Shown: piece by piece, positions 16,903-24,604 of the stretch
How positions within the stretch are numbered: the first letter of the stretch is position 1
How the letters are laid out: the number at the start of each line of letters is the position of its first letter
Assembly: GCF_014646695.1 (NCBI RefSeq)
Contig: NZ_BMNT01000033.1
Span: 27,172-91,171 of the forward strand
Direction of reading: 5' to 3'
From: Sphaerisporangium melleum
GTDB lineage: Bacteria > Actinomycetota > Actinomycetes > Streptosporangiales > Streptosporangiaceae
DNA: 64,000 bases
The notes under the pieces: generated by a model
What the model was told of the DNA's origin: nothing
Database searches by the model: none
What the model saw: only the letters and a program-made list of their open reading frames with translations
Position numbers and translations under genes: made by a program

Positions 16903-18284
16903 TGGCGGTGGACACCGCGATCCGCGTCCCGGTGATCCGCGCCGGAGTCGCGGCCAGGTCGGCCGAGACGGCGCTGCTGCGCGGGGTCGACGGCACCCCG
17001 CTGGCCGAGGTGGACCAGGCGCCGCCGCTGGCGGCCACGCTGACCGTCGCCGAGCTGCGGCGCCGCCCGCTCGGCGAGGCGCCCCCGGCCGAGACCTTCC
17101 GGCGCATGGGCGAGCTGTTCGGCACGGCCACGCTGAACGGCCTCACCCCGGCCGACTACTGCGAGCTGCAGGCGCGCAGCGCCGGCGTGCCGATCTCCGT
17201 CGCTCGCCGCTCGGTGACCGACATGGCCGAGACCTGCGCGAACGCGCCCCTGCGCGTGGCGGCCGAGCGTCCCGCGGGCGCGGTGAGCCACGTCGAGCCG
17301 GGCGAGATCAAGGCGGTGTGGATGCGGCGCGGCGAGACGCTGTCGGTCATCGCGCCGAGCAACAACCCCGGCACCCACACCCAGTGGGTGCACGCCCTCG
17401 CCTACGGCTACCGGCTGCTGGTCAGGCCGGGCACCCGCGACCCGTTCACCCCGTCCCGGCTGATCGCCGCGGCCCTGGAAGCGGGCATGGAGCCCTCGCG
17501 CCTGTCGCTGCTGCCCGGCGGCCACGCCACGGCGGACGCGCTGGTCAAGGCCGCCGACCTGAGCCTGGTCTTCGGCGGGGACGCCGCCATCGCGCGGTAC
17601 GCCGGCAACCCCGGGCTGGTGCCGCGCGGCCCCGGCCGGTCCAAGGTGCTGCACACCGGCGAGATCACCGAAGAGGCGCTGGACGTCATCTGCGACTCGG
17701 TGGCCTACGACGCGGGGCTGCGCTGCACCAACACCAGCGCGGTGTTCACCGAGGCCGACCCCCGGGAGCTCGGGCAGGCGCTGGCGCGGCGGCTCGGCGC
17801 GCTGGTCGCCGCGGCGCCGCAGACCGCGCAGGCACAGCTCCCGGTCATGCCGATCGAGCAGGCGCGGGCCATGCGCGCGCACCTGGCCTCCCGGCTGGCC
17901 GGCGCGGTCGAGGCCACCGCGCCGCTCTACCAGGACGGCGGGGTGGCCGACCTCGGCGACGGGTCGGCCGCGCTGCGCCCGGCCGTGCTGGTGTGCGACC
18001 GGCCCGGCCACCCGGGCGGCGGCATCGAGCTGCCGTTCCCGTGTGTCTGGGTGCTGCCGTGGAGCTGGCGCGACCCGGTCACGCCGCTGCGGAACACCCT
18101 CGCGCTGTCGGTGCTCGGCGACGACGAGGAGCTCGCGCTGACCCTGCTGCGCGAGCCGTCGATCCGCAAGGTCGTCTTCGGCGGGCTGCCCACCCACGCG
18201 GCCGGCCCGACCAGCCCGCACGACGGGTACCTGAGCGGCGACCTGATGGAGGTGCGCGCCTACGGCGTGGCCGGGCGCCCCTGA
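16902..18284 (+). CDS. Acyl reductase of the aldehyde dehydrogenase superfamily (EhpG-like)
   Basis: A 460-residue aldehyde-dehydrogenase-fold protein of the LuxC/acyl-reductase type. IAPSNNPGTHTQWVHALAYG near 147-166 is the nucleotide-binding region, VFGGDAAIARYAG near 220 and the catalytic Cys in AGLRCTNTSAVF near 268. It should reduce an activated acyl group, supplied by the EhpF-like enzyme with which it overlaps, to an aldehyde. The N-terminal 100 residues correspond to the extra domain of LuxC-type reductases. It ends cluster 1's first operon, followed by a strong terminator at 18371-18402. Confidence 0.82.
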   Translation: MAVDTAIRVPVIRAGVAARSAETALLRGVDGTPLAEVDQAPPLAATLTVAELRRRPLGEAPPAETFRRMGELFGTATLNGLTPADYCELQARSAGVPISVARRSVTDMAETCANAPLRVAAERPAGAVSHVEPGEIKAVWMRRGETLSVIAPSNNPGTHTQWVHALAYGYRLLVRPGTRDPFTPSRLIAAALEAGMEPSRLSLLPGGHATADALVKAADLSLVFGGDAAIARYAGNPGLVPRGPGRSKVLHTGEITEEALDVICDSVAYDAGLRCTNTSAVFTEADPRELGQALARRLGALVAAAPQTAQAQLPVMPIEQARAMRAHLASRLAGAVEATAPLYQDGGVADLGDGSAALRPAVLVCDRPGHPGGGIELPFPCVWVLPWSWRDPVTPLRNTLALSVLGDDEELALTLLREPSIRKVVFGGLPTHAAGPTSPHDGYLSGDLMEVRAYGVAGRP

Positions 18285-18370
18285 CGGCGCACCGGAACCC
18301 GTCCGGCGGCGAGGGCGCGGCGGAGGTCCCCTGTCCCGGAGACGGCCGCCCGCGACCTCACCACCTCCGC

Positions 18371-18402
18371 CGAGGCCCGTGGCCGGGCGGCCCCGGGCCT
18401 CG
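18371..18402. terminator. Stem-loop between convergent genes
   Basis: CGAGGCCCG at 18371-18379 pairs with CGGGCCTCG at 18394-18402 around a GC-rich loop. It lies between the reductase gene and the minus-strand TrmO-like gene and could end transcription from both sides. Confidence 0.65.
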
Positions 18403-18428
18403 CGTCGTACCAGGCTCGCCGCAGCGGG

Positions 18429-18929
18429 TCAGAACGCGAGGTCGGGGGGAATGTCGGTGCCGCGGACCCAGGGCTTGATGTCCAGCACCGGGGTGCCGTT
18501 CACCAGGTCCACGCCGTGGAAGTGGACGACGTTGCCGTCCACGGACACCAGGCGGACGAGGCTCATGCCGAGGCGGCTCGGGCGGTTCGGGGAGCGGGTC
18601 GAGAACACCCCGCGGTGCGGGCCGCCCCTGGTGCCGCCGCGCGGCAGGCACTTCATGCTCGTGGCCTGGTCGTCCTCCTGCGCGTGCAGCCAGGTGACCA
18701 GCCAGATGTGCGACCATCGCTCCAGCCCGGCCAGGCCCTCGGCGTACTCGTCGTAGACGACCACCCGGCCGATCTCCCGGTAGTTCTCGGTGGCCTGCGC
18801 CGGAGCCTCCTCCGGCCGGGCGTAATCGGTCATCACATAACCGATCGGGCTGACCTGGACCGGCTGCCGGACCGTGGTGTCGGCGGTCTGCTCGGGCACC
18901 TCATCGACCTCGATTCGTTGATCGGGCAT
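18429..18929 (-). CDS. TrmO/TsaA-family SAM-dependent methyltransferase
   Basis: A 166-residue TsaA/TrmO-fold protein: VSPIGYVMTDYARPEEAP near 26, LVTWLHAQEDD near 78, FSTRSPNRPSRLGMSLVRL near 110 and VDLVNGTPVLDIKPW near 140, the classic RSPxRPN and DGTPxLDIKPY motifs. Founding member TrmO methylates t6A37 of tRNA-Thr. Copies inside secondary-metabolite clusters may act on small molecules. It is transcribed divergently from the D-amino-acid oxidase-like gene and converges on the main operon. The first 20 residues are non-conserved and the start at 18929 is the plain ATG choice. Confidence 0.85.
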   Translation of the reverse strand: MPDQRIEVDEVPEQTADTTVRQPVQVSPIGYVMTDYARPEEAPAQATENYREIGRVVVYDEYAEGLAGLERWSHIWLVTWLHAQEDDQATSMKCLPRGGTRGGPHRGVFSTRSPNRPSRLGMSLVRLVSVDGNVVHFHGVDLVNGTPVLDIKPWVRGTDIPPDLAF

Positions 18930-19076
18930 CCGCCTGGATGCCGGTCGGACGTGTTCCTTCCCGCGTCGCCCCGGGCGGCGCCCCGCGCCCGTCGCCGTTC
19001 TCCGTCCCGGCCCGCGGCCTGGACGGGCGCCTGGTCTCCTGCCCGGCGCCCGCGAATACTACACACCCCATCTGCC

Positions 19077-19254
19077 GGAATGCGACGAGTGTAAGCGGCA
19101 TTCTGCGTCGTTAGTCCTGTTCATCGGGTTTTACTGGCCCACCCCTACTCGCCGTGCCACGGTTGCCGCGCGCGCGGAGCCACCGGAGAATGCATGCTCG
19201 GAATATCCGTGTCGAATCCGGGGGCGGGTTCTCGCCGCCGACCGGCATTCTCGG
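19077..19254. promoter_or_regulatory. Divergent promoter region with four GCATTC elements
   Basis: The 379-bp gap between the TrmO-like gene and the oxidase gene holds GAATGC at 19078-19083 mirrored by GCATTC at 19098-19103, GAGAATGC starting at 19186, and GGCATTCTC starting at 19244. The four elements alternate in orientation, as expected for operators of a dimeric regulator. Which factor binds is unknown; the cluster's StrR-like regulator is a candidate. Confidence 0.45.
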
Positions 19255-19308
19255 CATCATCCCCTGCGCATTTCCGCAGTGGCCTTTCCCCCACCAAGGA
19301 GGATTCGC

Positions 19309-20295
19309 GTGACAGAACGGGCAGACGTCCTGGTCATCGGTGCCGGTGTCATCGGGCTGACCACCGCCGTGCACCTGGCCGAGCAGGGGCTGACCGTCCG
19401 GGTGCGCGCCGGCGAACCACCGCGGGCGACCACCTCCGCGGTCGCCGCCGCCGTGCTCGGCGGCCCCCTGCTGTCCGACCCGGCCGACAGCGCGGGGTGG
19501 GAGCCGCAGGAGACCACCACCGAGTGGCACCGCGTGGGCCTCGCGGAGTTCGGCGCGCTGGCCGAGCGGCCGGGCACGGGCGTGCGGGTCACTCCGGGCA
19601 GGTGGGCGAGCCGGCCCGAGCTGCCCGACGACTCCTGGGTCGCCCGGCTGCCCGGCTACCGTCCCTGCGCGCCCGAGGAGCACCCCGGGTTCGCGGTGGC
19701 GTTCTGGCTGTCGGTGCCGATCGTCGACATGCCGGTCTACTTCGACCACCTCACCGAGCGGCTGGCGGCCGCCGGCGGTCGCGTCGAGATCGGCCAGGTG
19801 GCGTCGCTGGAGGAGGCCGCCACCGAAGCACCGGTCGTCGTCAACTGCACCGGCGCCCATGCCGGGCGGCTCACCGGCGACCCGGAGATCCGGCCGAACC
19901 GCGGGCAGCACGTGATCGTCGAGAACCCCGGGCTCGACGGCTACTTCTACGAGTTCAGCAAGGGCCCCAAGCAGACGAGCTTCCTGCCGCACGGTGACCG
20001 GGTGGTGTGCGGGGGCACGGCCACCAGGGACGACTGGAGCCGTGAGCCCGACCCGGCGCAGACCAGGGAGATCATCGCCCGCTGCGCCGCGGTCGAGCCG
20101 CGCCTGGCGCAGGCGCGGGTCCTCGGCGTCGAGGTCGGCCTGCGCGCCGCCCGGCCGCGCGTCCGCCTGGAGGAGGAGTCGCTGGGCGGCGCCCGAGTGA
20201 TCCACAACTACGGGCACAGCGGCGCCGGGGTCGGCCTGTCCTGGGGGTGCGCCCACGAGGTCGGGCGGATCATCCAGCGCGCCGGCGTCAACTGA
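19309..20295 (+). CDS. D-amino-acid oxidase-family FAD oxidoreductase
   Basis: A 328-residue DAO-family enzyme. The N-terminus has the dinucleotide-binding VLVIGAGVIGLTTAVHLAE (about 7-25), the centre VVNCTGAHAGRL, and the C-terminus NYGHSGAGVGLSWG near 302-315, the FAD-binding end typical of D-amino-acid oxidases. It probably oxidises an amine or amino acid to the imino/oxo form with O2. The GTG at 19309 is chosen because AAGGAGG lies eight bases upstream. It is monocistronic between a regulatory region and a convergent SDR gene and is taken as part of cluster 1. Confidence 0.87.
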   Translation: MTERADVLVIGAGVIGLTTAVHLAEQGLTVRVRAGEPPRATTSAVAAAVLGGPLLSDPADSAGWEPQETTTEWHRVGLAEFGALAERPGTGVRVTPGRWASRPELPDDSWVARLPGYRPCAPEEHPGFAVAFWLSVPIVDMPVYFDHLTERLAAAGGRVEIGQVASLEEAATEAPVVVNCTGAHAGRLTGDPEIRPNRGQHVIVENPGLDGYFYEFSKGPKQTSFLPHGDRVVCGGTATRDDWSREPDPAQTREIIARCAAVEPRLAQARVLGVEVGLRAARPRVRLEEESLGGARVIHNYGHSGAGVGLSWGCAHEVGRIIQRAGVN

Positions 20296-20380
20296 CGGCT
20301 CCCGTCCCCGGCGGGGCCCTCCTTGCGGCATGGCGCCGCCCGGAGCGGCTCCCGCCCGGCTCACCTCGGCGGGGGCGTGG

Positions 20381-21151
20381 CTACCTGGTGGTGACCGCGC
20401 CGCCGTTGACGTTGATGACCTGGCCGGTGATGTGCCGGGCGGCCGGGGAGGCGAGGAAGACGACCGTCCCCGCGATGTCCTCGGGGTAGCCCGCGCGCCC
20501 GTTCATCGTCTCGGCGACCCGGGCCTGGTGGAACTGCTCGCCGCCCTTGTCGCGGAAGAACTCGGTGTCGGCGATGTAGCCCGGCGCCACCACGTTGGAG
20601 GTGATGTCCCGGGCGCCGAGCTGCCGGGCCAGGAAGGTGTTCCAGGAGTTCAGCCCGGCCTTGGCCGCGCCGTAGGAGCCCGCGCCGCGGTCGGCGGCGA
20701 ACGAGCCGATGTGCACGACCGCGCCGCCGGGGGCGAGCTGCTTGTTCAGCGCGGCGGTCATCAGCACCGCGCTGACCAGGTTGCCCTCCATGTTCGCCCG
20801 CCAGCTCGCGGCCAGCGCGTGCAGGTCGTCCGGGCCGCTCTGCCCGCTCAGGCCGACCGCGCCCAGGCGCTGAGGACCGGCCGGGGTGTCCAGGTCGCGG
20901 TTGCCGCCGGCGTTGTTGACCAGGACGTCCACCGTCGTGGGGAGCTGGTCGCGCAGTGCCTCGATCTGGTCGGGGTCGGTGGCGTCGCACACCAGGGTGC
21001 GGGCGCCCTCCCCGAGGCGCGCGGCCGCCTCGCTCAGGACGGACTGCCGCCGTCCGGTGATGAAGACCTGGGCGCCCTCGGCGGCGAAGGCCGCGGCCAC
21101 GGCGTAGCCGATGCCGGTGCCGCCTCCGGTGACAACAACCGTCCGTGTCAT
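20381..21151 (-). CDS. Short-chain dehydrogenase/reductase
   Basis: A 256-residue classical SDR. TGGGTGIGYAVAAAFA near 8-23 is the cofactor site, NNAGG near 83 the structural motif, and the catalytic residues are Ser in HIGSF and YGAAKAG near 158-164. The C-terminal VVFLASPAARHITGQVINVNGG is typical. It reduces or oxidises a carbonyl/alcohol with NAD(P). It begins 75 bp downstream of the MFS gene on the same strand and is probably co-transcribed with it. Confidence 0.9.
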   Translation of the reverse strand: MTRTVVVTGGGTGIGYAVAAAFAAEGAQVFITGRRQSVLSEAAARLGEGARTLVCDATDPDQIEALRDQLPTTVDVLVNNAGGNRDLDTPAGPQRLGAVGLSGQSGPDDLHALAASWRANMEGNLVSAVLMTAALNKQLAPGGAVVHIGSFAADRGAGSYGAAKAGLNSWNTFLARQLGARDITSNVVAPGYIADTEFFRDKGGEQFHQARVAETMNGRAGYPEDIAGTVVFLASPAARHITGQVINVNGGAVTTR

Positions 21152-21226
21152 GTCGGGTATCTCCGTTTCGGTGCGCCGGTGGGGCCGGCTGGTGGGGCAG
21201 GTGGGCGGCGCGCGACGGCGCCGGGG

Positions 21227-22402
21227 TCAGACCGTCACGGTGGCGCGGGAGAACCGCGCCCGCGCGAACGCGCCGATGATCGCGATGGGCAGGGTCCACA
21301 GCGCCGCGATGCCGAACAGGAGGCGGAACTGGCCGCCGGCCGCGAGCCCGCCGACCGCCGCCGTGCTCAGCGCCGCGCCGGTGAAGACCGCGGAGGCCAC
21401 CACGGCCGCCGCCGTACCGCGCACCTCGGGCGGAGACGCCTCGATCATCCAGGTCTGGATGGTGGACTGCGCGACGGAGAGCGCCATCCCGGCCAGCAGG
21501 CCGGCCGCCAGGATCGCCGGAATGGTCTGACTGACCGCCGCGGCCAGGTAGCCGAGGAACAGCAACCCGCAGCCACCGCCGAACATCGAGGCCGCGGTGG
21601 TACGGGGCAGCCACCGCACGGCCAGCCCGCCGATCACGGCGCCGAGGCCGTAGGAGCCGGTGACGATGCCGGCGATGGCCGCGTTCCTGCCGTGCACCTG
21701 CAGGGCCGAACTGAAGAAGTTGTAGAACCCGACCATCGAGGCGCCCTCGAAGAAGGCGAAGGCGGTGAGGAAGCGCAGCCAGCCGCTGCGGAGGACCTGG
21801 CCGAGCCGGTCGAACGCGACCGGGCGGCGGGCCTGCGCGGGAAGCGTCTCCGGCAGCCTGCCGTACAGGTAGGAGAGCACGGCCGCGGCCACGGTGATGG
21901 CCAGGATGGCGGCCCGCCAGTTCAGCAGGTCGGCGAGCACACCGGCGCTGATGGTGCCGGCTCCGGTCCCGATCGCCGCGACCGACATCAGGCCGGCCAT
22001 CACCGGCTGCCGCCGCTCCGGCGGCACCCGGTCGCCGATGTAGGCCACCGTCACCGGCGCGAGCGCGGCGGCGAAGGCCCCGGCCAGGCCACGGCCGATG
22101 ATCAGCACGGTCACGCTGGGCGCGAGCGCGGCGACCAGGTTGCCCAGCGCCACCCCGGCCAGGCCGAGCCGCATCACCCGCACCCGGCCGGCGGCGTCGG
22201 AGATGAGCCCGTAGACCGGTTGCATGACGCCGAACAGCAGCAGGTAGGCGGTCAGCGCCAGCGTCACCGTCGCCAGGCCGGTGTGGAAGTGCCCGGCCAC
22301 CGGGACGAGCAGCGGGGTGATCATGATCACGTTGGCGTTGACCAGGAACCAGCCGGCGTACGGAATCGCCATACCGTGCTTTTCGAGCGCTCGCTGGGAC
22401 AT
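21227..22402 (-). CDS. MFS transporter
   Basis: A 391-residue major facilitator with about twelve hydrophobic segments. The loop after the second helix (YGLISDAAGRVRVMRLGL) carries the family A-motif. The start at 22402 (MSQRALEKHG) is chosen because GTGAGGAATGCG gives a ribosome binding site; a GTG twelve bases upstream would bury it. It is transcribed divergently from the StrR-like activator and is the likely exporter or self-resistance pump for the cluster 1 product. Confidence 0.88.
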   Translation of the reverse strand: MSQRALEKHGMAIPYAGWFLVNANVIMITPLLVPVAGHFHTGLATVTLALTAYLLLFGVMQPVYGLISDAAGRVRVMRLGLAGVALGNLVAALAPSVTVLIIGRGLAGAFAAALAPVTVAYIGDRVPPERRQPVMAGLMSVAAIGTGAGTISAGVLADLLNWRAAILAITVAAAVLSYLYGRLPETLPAQARRPVAFDRLGQVLRSGWLRFLTAFAFFEGASMVGFYNFFSSALQVHGRNAAIAGIVTGSYGLGAVIGGLAVRWLPRTTAASMFGGGCGLLFLGYLAAAVSQTIPAILAAGLLAGMALSVAQSTIQTWMIEASPPEVRGTAAAVVASAVFTGAALSTAAVGGLAAGGQFRLLFGIAALWTLPIAIIGAFARARFSRATVTV

Positions 22403-22579
22403 CGCATTCCTCACTCGGGCGGTAGCCCGATCAGGCTTCGGCGTGCCATGGACCGGGTCGCCGACATGCGGCGCGCCTGTCGTCGAGATCGCCGCCGGAT
22501 ATTCCCCTCACACGGCCCGGTTCATCACAGCGAAGAACGTCGGGGACGGTTACAGAGAAAGTCTGCGGACCGGCGAAGA

Positions 22580-22602
22580 TCACGGCAAGCGAATAGCCGT
22601 GA
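22580..22602. promoter_or_regulatory. Inverted repeat between the MFS and StrR-like genes
   Basis: TCACGGC at 22580-22586 and GCCGTGA at 22596-22602 form a perfect 7-bp inverted repeat with a nine-base spacer. It lies in the 513-bp divergent promoter region between 22402 and 22916, otherwise without genes. It is a candidate operator for auto-control of the cluster. Confidence 0.45.
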
Positions 22603-22915
22603 CCGGCAGCCCATTCTGGGGTCACCCCACGGGTGAACACCCGGCCGGCCGCGCGCGCCCCCTGAAAATCGGCGGTTCTCCCCGGTTCGCCGGCCGGGTT
22701 CCCCGGTGGGCGGGGCGGCCGGGCAGCGAATTCGGGCTCGCGGGCGAAGGACAGCAACCGGGAAGATGCGCCCTTTCGACGCGGCGCACAACGATAGGCC
22801 TCGATCGCCGTTCGCCGATGTCGCCATCCGGTATGCCGCGGACCGGATCGTTCGCCCCTGGCCTGGCGCACGCAGGAACACGTGGGAGCCGTCGAAACAC
22901 GGGAGAGGTGTCTTG

Positions 22916-23974
22916 ATGCCGGCAGCAGACATCACGACGGCACGCGCGGCGAACCCGGCCGCCCCGTGGCCCGCCACGCCGTGCAGGCCCCTTCTGCCGC
23001 CGGTCATGGACGACGCCGACGACTACCAGTTGATGGCCATCGGCTCGTTGTCGCCGGGCGACTCGCCGCGGCTGTCCGGGGAGGACACCGAGCACACGCG
23101 GCTGCTCGCGGAGTCCGGGGAGGACCTGCCGCCCATCCTCGTGCACCGCGCCACGCTGAAGGTCATCGACGGTGTGCACCGGCTGCGCGCCGCCGTCCTG
23201 CGCGGCGAGGAGAAGATCAAGGTCCGGTTCTTCGACGGGGACGAGGAGGCGGCGTTCGTCATGGCCGTCGAGGCGAACACCGCGCACGGCCTGCCGCTCT
23301 CGCTCGCCGACCGGGAGGCGGCCGCCGCGCGCATCGTCGCCTCCCACCCGCAGTGGTCGGACCGGGCGATCGCCGCGGTCACCGGCCTGTCGGCCAAGAC
23401 CGTCGACACCATCCGGCGCTCGGCGGCGCCACTGGTGCCGCAGCCGCTCAGCCGCATCGGGCGGGACGGCCGCGTCCGGCCGCTGAACAGCGCCGAAGGA
23501 CGGCGCCGGGCCTGCGAGCTGTTCACCGTCCGCCCGGACGCCTCGCTGCGCACGGTGGCCGAGCAGGCGGGCATCTCGCTCGGCACGGCCCGCGACGTGC
23601 GCAACCGCATGATGCGCGGCGAGGATCCCATCCCGCCGCAGCAGCGAGCCCGGGACGAGCGCCGCGAGCCCACCGACGCCGAGCGGCGGCTGCGGCGGGT
23701 CTCCGCCGCGGCGACGCGCACCGACCGGCCCAAGGACCCGGCGACGATCCTGCACCTGCTCCAGCGAGACCCCTCCGTCCGGTTCACCGACTCCGGGCGC
23801 ACGCTGCTGCGCTGGCTGAACGACCAGACCGCCGGGGTGCGCGACTGGGAGAGCCTCAGCGGCGCCATGCCCTCGCACTGCGCCTTCATGATCGCCGACC
23901 TGGCGTGCGCGGTCGCCGAGGAGTGGCTGGAGTTCGCCGAGCACGTCCGCCGCCGCGCCGAGACCACGGCCTAG
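22916..23974 (+). CDS. StrR/NovG-type pathway-specific activator (ParB-like)
   Basis: A 352-residue protein of the ParB-domain regulator group typified by StrR (streptomycin), NovG and Bbr. Residues 30-125 are the ParB-like domain, with LPPILVHRATLKVIDGVHRL and VEANTAHGLPLSLADRE. An HTH follows in WSDRAIAAVTGLSAKTVDTIRR near 145-166, and a second helix-turn-helix-like stretch RTVAEQAGISLGTARDVRN near 210. Such proteins bind inverted repeats and switch on antibiotic operons. The ATG at 22916 follows GGGAGAGG; this makes a cluster-situated activator likely and supports 10.9-24 kb being a real biosynthetic cluster. Confidence 0.87.
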   Translation: MPAADITTARAANPAAPWPATPCRPLLPPVMDDADDYQLMAIGSLSPGDSPRLSGEDTEHTRLLAESGEDLPPILVHRATLKVIDGVHRLRAAVLRGEEKIKVRFFDGDEEAAFVMAVEANTAHGLPLSLADREAAAARIVASHPQWSDRAIAAVTGLSAKTVDTIRRSAAPLVPQPLSRIGRDGRVRPLNSAEGRRRACELFTVRPDASLRTVAEQAGISLGTARDVRNRMMRGEDPIPPQQRARDERREPTDAERRLRRVSAAATRTDRPKDPATILHLLQRDPSVRFTDSGRTLLRWLNDQTAGVRDWESLSGAMPSHCAFMIADLACAVAEEWLEFAEHVRRRAETTA

Positions 23975-24002
23975 CGCCTCCCGGGACCGTCCGCCGGCCC
24001 GA

Positions 24003-24530
24003 TCAGCGGCGTGGCCGCTCCGGCTCCGGGTGCGGCAGGTGCGCGTACTGGGGGTGGTGCCAGGGCAGGGTCACCGGCTCCGGCGGCACCTCCCCGGCGT
24101 ACAGGCGTTCCAGCAGGCCCGGCAGGCCCCAGGGACGCACTCGCGCGGCCTCGCGCAGATCGGCGAGCGGCCACCAGCGGTACGCCCGGATCCCCTGCCG
24201 CTCGTAGTCGGTGCACTCCGCCATGTCCGGCTCGAAGCCGTCGACCCGCAGGAAGTAGTACGACTCCACCGAGAAGTACATCAGGCCGTCCATGCCGCCG
24301 CGCCAGTGCCCGGCCGTGGTGGCGACGAGCGGCCCGAGGTCGCCGGGGGCGGCCCGGTGGCCGGTCTCCTCCCGCAGCTCGCGGACGGCGGCGTCCCGCA
24401 CGGTCTCACCGGGGTCGATGCCCCCGCCGGGGGTGAGCCAGGCGGCGTCGGAGTACTGGAGCATTAGCAGGCGGTCTTCGCGGTCGGCGAGCAGTACGCG
24501 CGCGCAGTGACGCAGGATGGGCCGGGACAT
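24003..24530 (-). CDS. Nudix hydrolase
   Basis: A 175-residue Nudix protein with the box starting GGGIDPGETV and ending RELREETG at about residues 35-57, all metal-binding Glu present. The C-terminal region (WWPLADLREAARVRPWGLPGLLERLY) is usual for actinobacterial mutT-like pyrophosphohydrolases. Substrate is not predictable. It is divergent from the RecD2-like gene and probably belongs to the chromosome core. Confidence 0.9.
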   Translation of the reverse strand: MSRPILRHCARVLLADREDRLLMLQYSDAAWLTPGGGIDPGETVRDAAVRELREETGHRAAPGDLGPLVATTAGHWRGGMDGLMYFSVESYYFLRVDGFEPDMAECTDYERQGIRAYRWWPLADLREAARVRPWGLPGLLERLYAGEVPPEPVTLPWHHPQYAHLPHPEPERPRR

Positions 24531-24604
24531 GCCATGAGCCTAGACACCCGGTCGCTCTCGCGGCGAGAACGTCGCTGTCGGCGAGAGGTGGTTGTATCTG
24601 TCTC

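Noticed and set aside
15793-18284. A phenazine biosynthesis cluster
   Set aside because: Only EhpF/EhpG-like genes are present; none of the phzB-G core genes needed to build the phenazine ring is in the window.
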